DNA of 8,086 nucleotides. Origin: CAYHZL01 sp964361075 (GTDB lineage: Bacteria; Bacteroidota; Ignavibacteria; UBA10030; UBA8401). Location: assembly GCA_964361075.1 (NCBI GenBank), contig CAYHZL010000165.1:1-8086 (forward strand). Direction: 5' to 3'. A program made the translations under genes and the position numbers. Shown here piece by piece: positions 5,464 through 8,086 of the stretch. Numbering within the stretch: the first letter of the stretch is position 1; the number at the start of each line of letters is the position of its first letter. The notes below the pieces were generated by a model that searched no databases, had not been told where the DNA came from, and saw only the letters and a list, made by a program, of their open reading frames with translations.

Positions 5464-7878
5464 ATGAAATTACGAACAAAATATTTTTTATTTCTATTAC
5501 TCTTCACCGTTGTAATTTCGACAATTAATTTTGCTCAGGAAATTACGGATATTATTCAGTCTGTCCAACTCACCGCTGAAAGACAAGATACAATTTTGGT
5601 GAGTGATCTTTTTTATGCAGCGCATTATGATTTAAGTTTCAGTGAAAATAAAAATGTGTTGGCTTCGTACAACAGTAAGACAAAAAAATTAGCTCTTAAA
5701 GCTAAAAGTAATAATTTTGGAGCGACACTTCTTGAATTCACACTGAATGGCGAGAAGAATTATGTGCCGGTGGTAATGAATAGCGGCGCAACTTCACACC
5801 AAGTTTACAAATTTATTTTTAAGCCGGATACAAAAGCGAAGGTGGTAACTGTTTTCGGTAGTTTTAACAATTGGAATAAAAAAAGCCATCAGTTGAAAGA
5901 CATAAACGGTAACGGCATTTATGAGCTAGGTGTTCCGCTCGAACCGGGAAGCTACATCTATAAATTTATTGTTGATGGCAATGAGATTCTCGACCTTACA
6001 AATCCTGAAAAAACTCCAACCGGGTTTGATGATTTTAATTCTGTATTGAGAATTGCGGAGACAGACAGTACAAAAATATTTCTGCATATCGGCGGACGAA
6101 AAGAAACAAAAGATGATATTGCATTCACTTTTGTGTACGAAAATAATACCCAGCACAATCCGCTCTCGAAAAATAATGTGATCGCACTTTTGAATAACAA
6201 TAAAGTTGATGAAACTGCCATTCATATTTCGAAAAATACGATTGAGATTCATTTCAACAAAAAAGAACTGAGCGGAGAAAAGGTGCTTCGCGTTCTTGTA
6301 GCGCACAATGGAAAAAATACTAATCTTCAACAAGCTCAATTGTTCAATGGTGAATCTGTCGGAAAAAATTCAAAAAATTTATCATGGGACGATGGCAGTA
6401 TCTATTCAATTTTGATTGATCGATTCAACGACGGCGATACATTAAACGATAAGCCGGTCGTGCACGATTCAATTTTTACGCAGGCAAATTATCAAGGCGG
6501 GGATTTTAAAGGGATCATCAACAAAATTGATGAAGGATATTTCGATTCGCTTGGCGTCAACATTCTTTGGCTTTCGCCGGTGTATGATAATCCTGATATT
6601 GCGTTCCGCGAATATCCTGCACCGCACCGTTGGTACAGCGGCTACCATGGGTATTGGCCTATCAGCGAAAAAAATGTTGAGGAAAAATTCGGTACGATGA
6701 AAGAGTTGAAAGAGTTAATCGCTAAAGCGCATACGCACAACTTGAAAGTTCTGTTAGATTTTGTAGCACATCATGTGCACATCGATCATCCGTTTTTCAA
6801 ACAACATCCGGAATGGTTCGGCACATTGGAATTACCCGACGGCAGAAAAAATTTGCGATTGTGGGATGAGTATCGACTTACCACATGGTTCGAGCCGTAC
6901 ATGCCGTCGTTTGATTTTATAAAATCGAAAGAGGCGATGAATGTTGTTTCAGATAATGCAATTTGGTGGTTGAAAGAAACCGGCGCGGACGGATTTCGTC
7001 ACGATGCAGTGAAGCACGTACCAAACGAATTCTGGCGTGCGTTGACAAAAAAAATAAAGGAAGAAATTGAAATACCGATGCACAAAAAAATATATCAAAT
7101 TGGTGAAACATTCGGCGACTATGATCTTATTGCATCGTACGTGAACAACGGACAATTGAATGCGCAGTTTAATTTCAATCTGTCATATTTTGCGATTCCG
7201 GTTTTTATCGAACCGGAAAAATCTTTTTCATCCATCGACTTTCATGTAAAAAAATCTTTCCTATCATTCGGCTATAATAATTTGATGGGAAACATCATGG
7301 ATAGTCACGACAAGGTTCGCTTTATGGCGTACGCTGATGGTGCAATACAATTGCAAGGCGTTGATACGCGCGAGATAGCATGGAAAAATCCGCCGACTGT
7401 TCGCAATCCGAAGAGTTATGAAAAAGCAAAATTATATTTCGCGTATATGTTTACCATTCCCGGATTGCCCGTTGTGTATTATGGTTCTGAGTTTGGTATG
7501 ACAGGCGCCGACGATCCTGATAATCGCAGGATGATGCGCTTCAGTGATTCGCTTTCTGCGTATGAAAAACAAATGCTGAACGATACACGAAAAATTATCA
7601 AGATGCGGAACCAACATTCAGCGCTGCGATACGGTGATTTTCTTACGCTTCAAGCTGATAATGCAGTGTATGCGTACGTTCGTTCGGATATGAATGAACG
7701 ACTATTAGTAGTGCTGAATAAAAGCGAAGTGCCGCAGAATGTTGATATCCATCTTTCGGAAATATATAATGCAAAAGAATTAGTAGATATTATGAACGGA
7801 GAAAAAATTGCAGTGAAGAATAATATTGCGCGCGCAATAATTCCTTCGGTGAATTGGCGCGTGTATAAAGTTAAGTAA
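5464..7878 (+). CDS. Secreted multidomain GH13 alpha-amylase/neopullulanase-like enzyme with CBM48-like domain
   Basis: Predicted retaining alpha-glucanase of 804 residues. Residues 1-24 are a Sec signal peptide with a Phe-Ala|Gln cut. Residues ~25-108 resemble a cadherin/Ig-like domain ('ILVSDLFYA', 'LLEFTLNGEKNYVPVV'). Residues ~112-200 look like a CBM48/AMPK glycogen-binding domain ('VTVFGSFNNWN' with Trp137; 'GSYIYKFIVDG'). Residues ~200-310 form a further beta domain I cannot name. The GH13 barrel starts near 312 ('DGSIYSILIDRFNDGD'). Its conserved regions are: I 'DFVAHH' at 432-437; II 'GFRHDAVKHV' from 510, with Arg512 and nucleophile Asp514; III 'IGETFGD', with acid/base Glu548; IV 'MDSHD', with Asp616. 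'YHGYWP' and 'PGLPVVYYGSEFGMTG' also fit. The Ser-His-Asp form of region IV is familiar from the neopullulanase/cyclomaltodextrinase group. A C-terminal beta-sandwich (~725-804) closes the protein. All catalytic residues are present; region I has His where Asn is usual. No Shine-Dalgarno and no T9SS domain; the upstream repeats separate it from the transporter. Confidence 0.93.
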   Translation: MKLRTKYFLFLLLFTVVISTINFAQEITDIIQSVQLTAERQDTILVSDLFYAAHYDLSFSENKNVLASYNSKTKKLALKAKSNNFGATLLEFTLNGEKNYVPVVMNSGATSHQVYKFIFKPDTKAKVVTVFGSFNNWNKKSHQLKDINGNGIYELGVPLEPGSYIYKFIVDGNEILDLTNPEKTPTGFDDFNSVLRIAETDSTKIFLHIGGRKETKDDIAFTFVYENNTQHNPLSKNNVIALLNNNKVDETAIHISKNTIEIHFNKKELSGEKVLRVLVAHNGKNTNLQQAQLFNGESVGKNSKNLSWDDGSIYSILIDRFNDGDTLNDKPVVHDSIFTQANYQGGDFKGIINKIDEGYFDSLGVNILWLSPVYDNPDIAFREYPAPHRWYSGYHGYWPISEKNVEEKFGTMKELKELIAKAHTHNLKVLLDFVAHHVHIDHPFFKQHPEWFGTLELPDGRKNLRLWDEYRLTTWFEPYMPSFDFIKSKEAMNVVSDNAIWWLKETGADGFRHDAVKHVPNEFWRALTKKIKEEIEIPMHKKIYQIGETFGDYDLIASYVNNGQLNAQFNFNLSYFAIPVFIEPEKSFSSIDFHVKKSFLSFGYNNLMGNIMDSHDKVRFMAYADGAIQLQGVDTREIAWKNPPTVRNPKSYEKAKLYFAYMFTIPGLPVVYYGSEFGMTGADDPDNRRMMRFSDSLSAYEKQMLNDTRKIIKMRNQHSALRYGDFLTLQADNAVYAYVRSDMNERLLVVLNKSEVPQNVDIHLSEIYNAKELVDIMNGEKIAVKNNIARAIIPSVNWRVYKVK

Positions 7879-7936
7879 CTGCTCAGCGTATTTTTTTTTT
7901 CTAATTTCAGTATTTCCAAAAAAAAACGAATCCCCC
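7879..7936. other. AT-rich spacer after the GH13 gene with T- and A-tracts
   Basis: A run of ten T (7891-7900) follows the stop codon by 12 nt but has no stable stem before it, so I do not call it an intrinsic terminator. A nine-A run (7918-7926) leads into the hairpin cluster. The AATCCC at 7929-7934 is roughly mirrored by GGGATT at 8078-8083, suggesting that the whole 3' cluster may be one large imperfect palindrome. Confidence 0.45.
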
Positions 7937-7992
7937 GTCCCGATTAAAAAGTCCCGCTGTACGGGATGCCGTACAGCGGCACAAATCGGGAC
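7937..7992. repeat. Nested double-stem palindrome downstream of GH13
   Basis: The outer stem GTCCCGATT (7937-7945) pairs perfectly with AATCGGGAC (7984-7992). The inner stem CCGCTGTAC (7954-7962) pairs perfectly with GTACAGCGG (7971-7979) across an 8-nt loop. Two nested 9-bp perfect stems separated by short unpaired bulges are far beyond chance. It looks like an intergenic repeat of REP/MITE type and may act on the mRNA 3' end. Confidence 0.8.
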
Positions 7993-8045
7993 ACCCCATT
8001 TTCAAGGGGGATTTCCTCACTCTTATTCCCCCTTGAAAATGGGGT
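7993..8045. repeat. 19-bp perfect inverted repeat (ACCCCATTTTCAAGGGGGA)
   Basis: The left arm 7993-8011 and right arm 8027-8045 are exact reverse complements over 19 bp, enclosing a 15-nt loop. It begins immediately after the preceding palindrome. There is no T-tract after the right arm (TAGGCTGTAAG follows), so it is not a classic intrinsic terminator, though the hairpin should be very stable in RNA on either strand. Confidence 0.85.
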
Positions 8046-8056
8046 TAGGCTGTAAG

Positions 8057-8086
8057 TCCGCCGTCTTTTTGGCGGAGGGATTTTTT
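8057..8086 (+). terminator. Possible rho-independent terminator or last hairpin of the repeat cluster
   Basis: TCCGCC (8057-8062) pairs with GGCGGA (8071-8076) over an 8-nt loop, followed by GGGA and a run of at least six T that reaches the window edge. The 4-nt gap between stem and T-run and the short stem make it a weak terminator candidate. It may simply be part of the repeat, which seems to continue beyond the window. Confidence 0.4.

Noticed and set aside
5926..6339. 137-codon minus-strand open frame inside the GH13 gene
   Set aside because: It overlaps the N-terminal beta domains of the GH13 enzyme antisense; the translation is Cys/Ile/Phe-rich with no family resemblance, typical of a shadow frame.
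7879..7900. Intrinsic terminator at the ten-T run after the GH13 stop
   Set aside because: No stable GC-rich stem precedes the T-run; GCTCAGC is not self-complementary enough.

Overview
The window holds four consecutive plus-strand genes. They look like an alpha-glucan (starch/glycogen/maltodextrin) degradation locus from a bacterium of the Bacteroidota/Ignavibacteriota (FCB) group. Three signs point to that lineage. The first protein ends in a type IX secretion (T9SS) sorting domain of the 'FELFQNYPNPFNPST' type, which is very common in Ignavibacteria and relatives. None of the three complete genes has a recognisable Shine-Dalgarno sequence. Both secreted enzymes have signal peptides predicted to be cut just before Gln. 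The lineage is an inference from these motifs, not from a marker gene.

Layout. Positions 1-1464: the 3' part of a gene for a T9SS-exported beta-rich protein of unknown function, whose start lies before the window. Positions 1468-3837: a secreted GH57 amylase/amylopullulanase-like enzyme with a C-terminal CBM20-like starch-binding domain. Positions 3854-5122: an SLC45/GPH-type sugar transporter of the major facilitator superfamily. These three are spaced 3 and 16 nt apart and probably form one transcript. Positions 5123-5463: a 341-nt non-coding stretch filled by two palindromic repeat elements. The second sits inside longer terminal inverted repeats and is flanked by a possible 6-bp target duplication. 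Positions 5464-7878: a secreted GH13 alpha-amylase/neopullulanase-like enzyme with N-terminal beta domains including a CBM48-like glycogen-binding domain. Positions 7879-8086: another dense cluster of hairpins with no gene.

Inferred joint role: the two exported glucanases (GH57 and GH13, different folds) cut alpha-glucan outside the cytoplasm, both carrying carbohydrate-binding modules, and the transporter imports the resulting maltose or short glucans across the inner membrane. The window contains no SusC/SusD pair, regulator or cytoplasmic glucosidase. The T9SS protein next to them may be a surface component of the same process, but nothing in its sequence proves that.

No clearly new biological system is evident. 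The points most worth a second look are the nested palindromic elements in both intergenic regions, the unidentified T9SS protein tightly coupled to the GH57 gene, and an unusual His in GH13 conserved region I.
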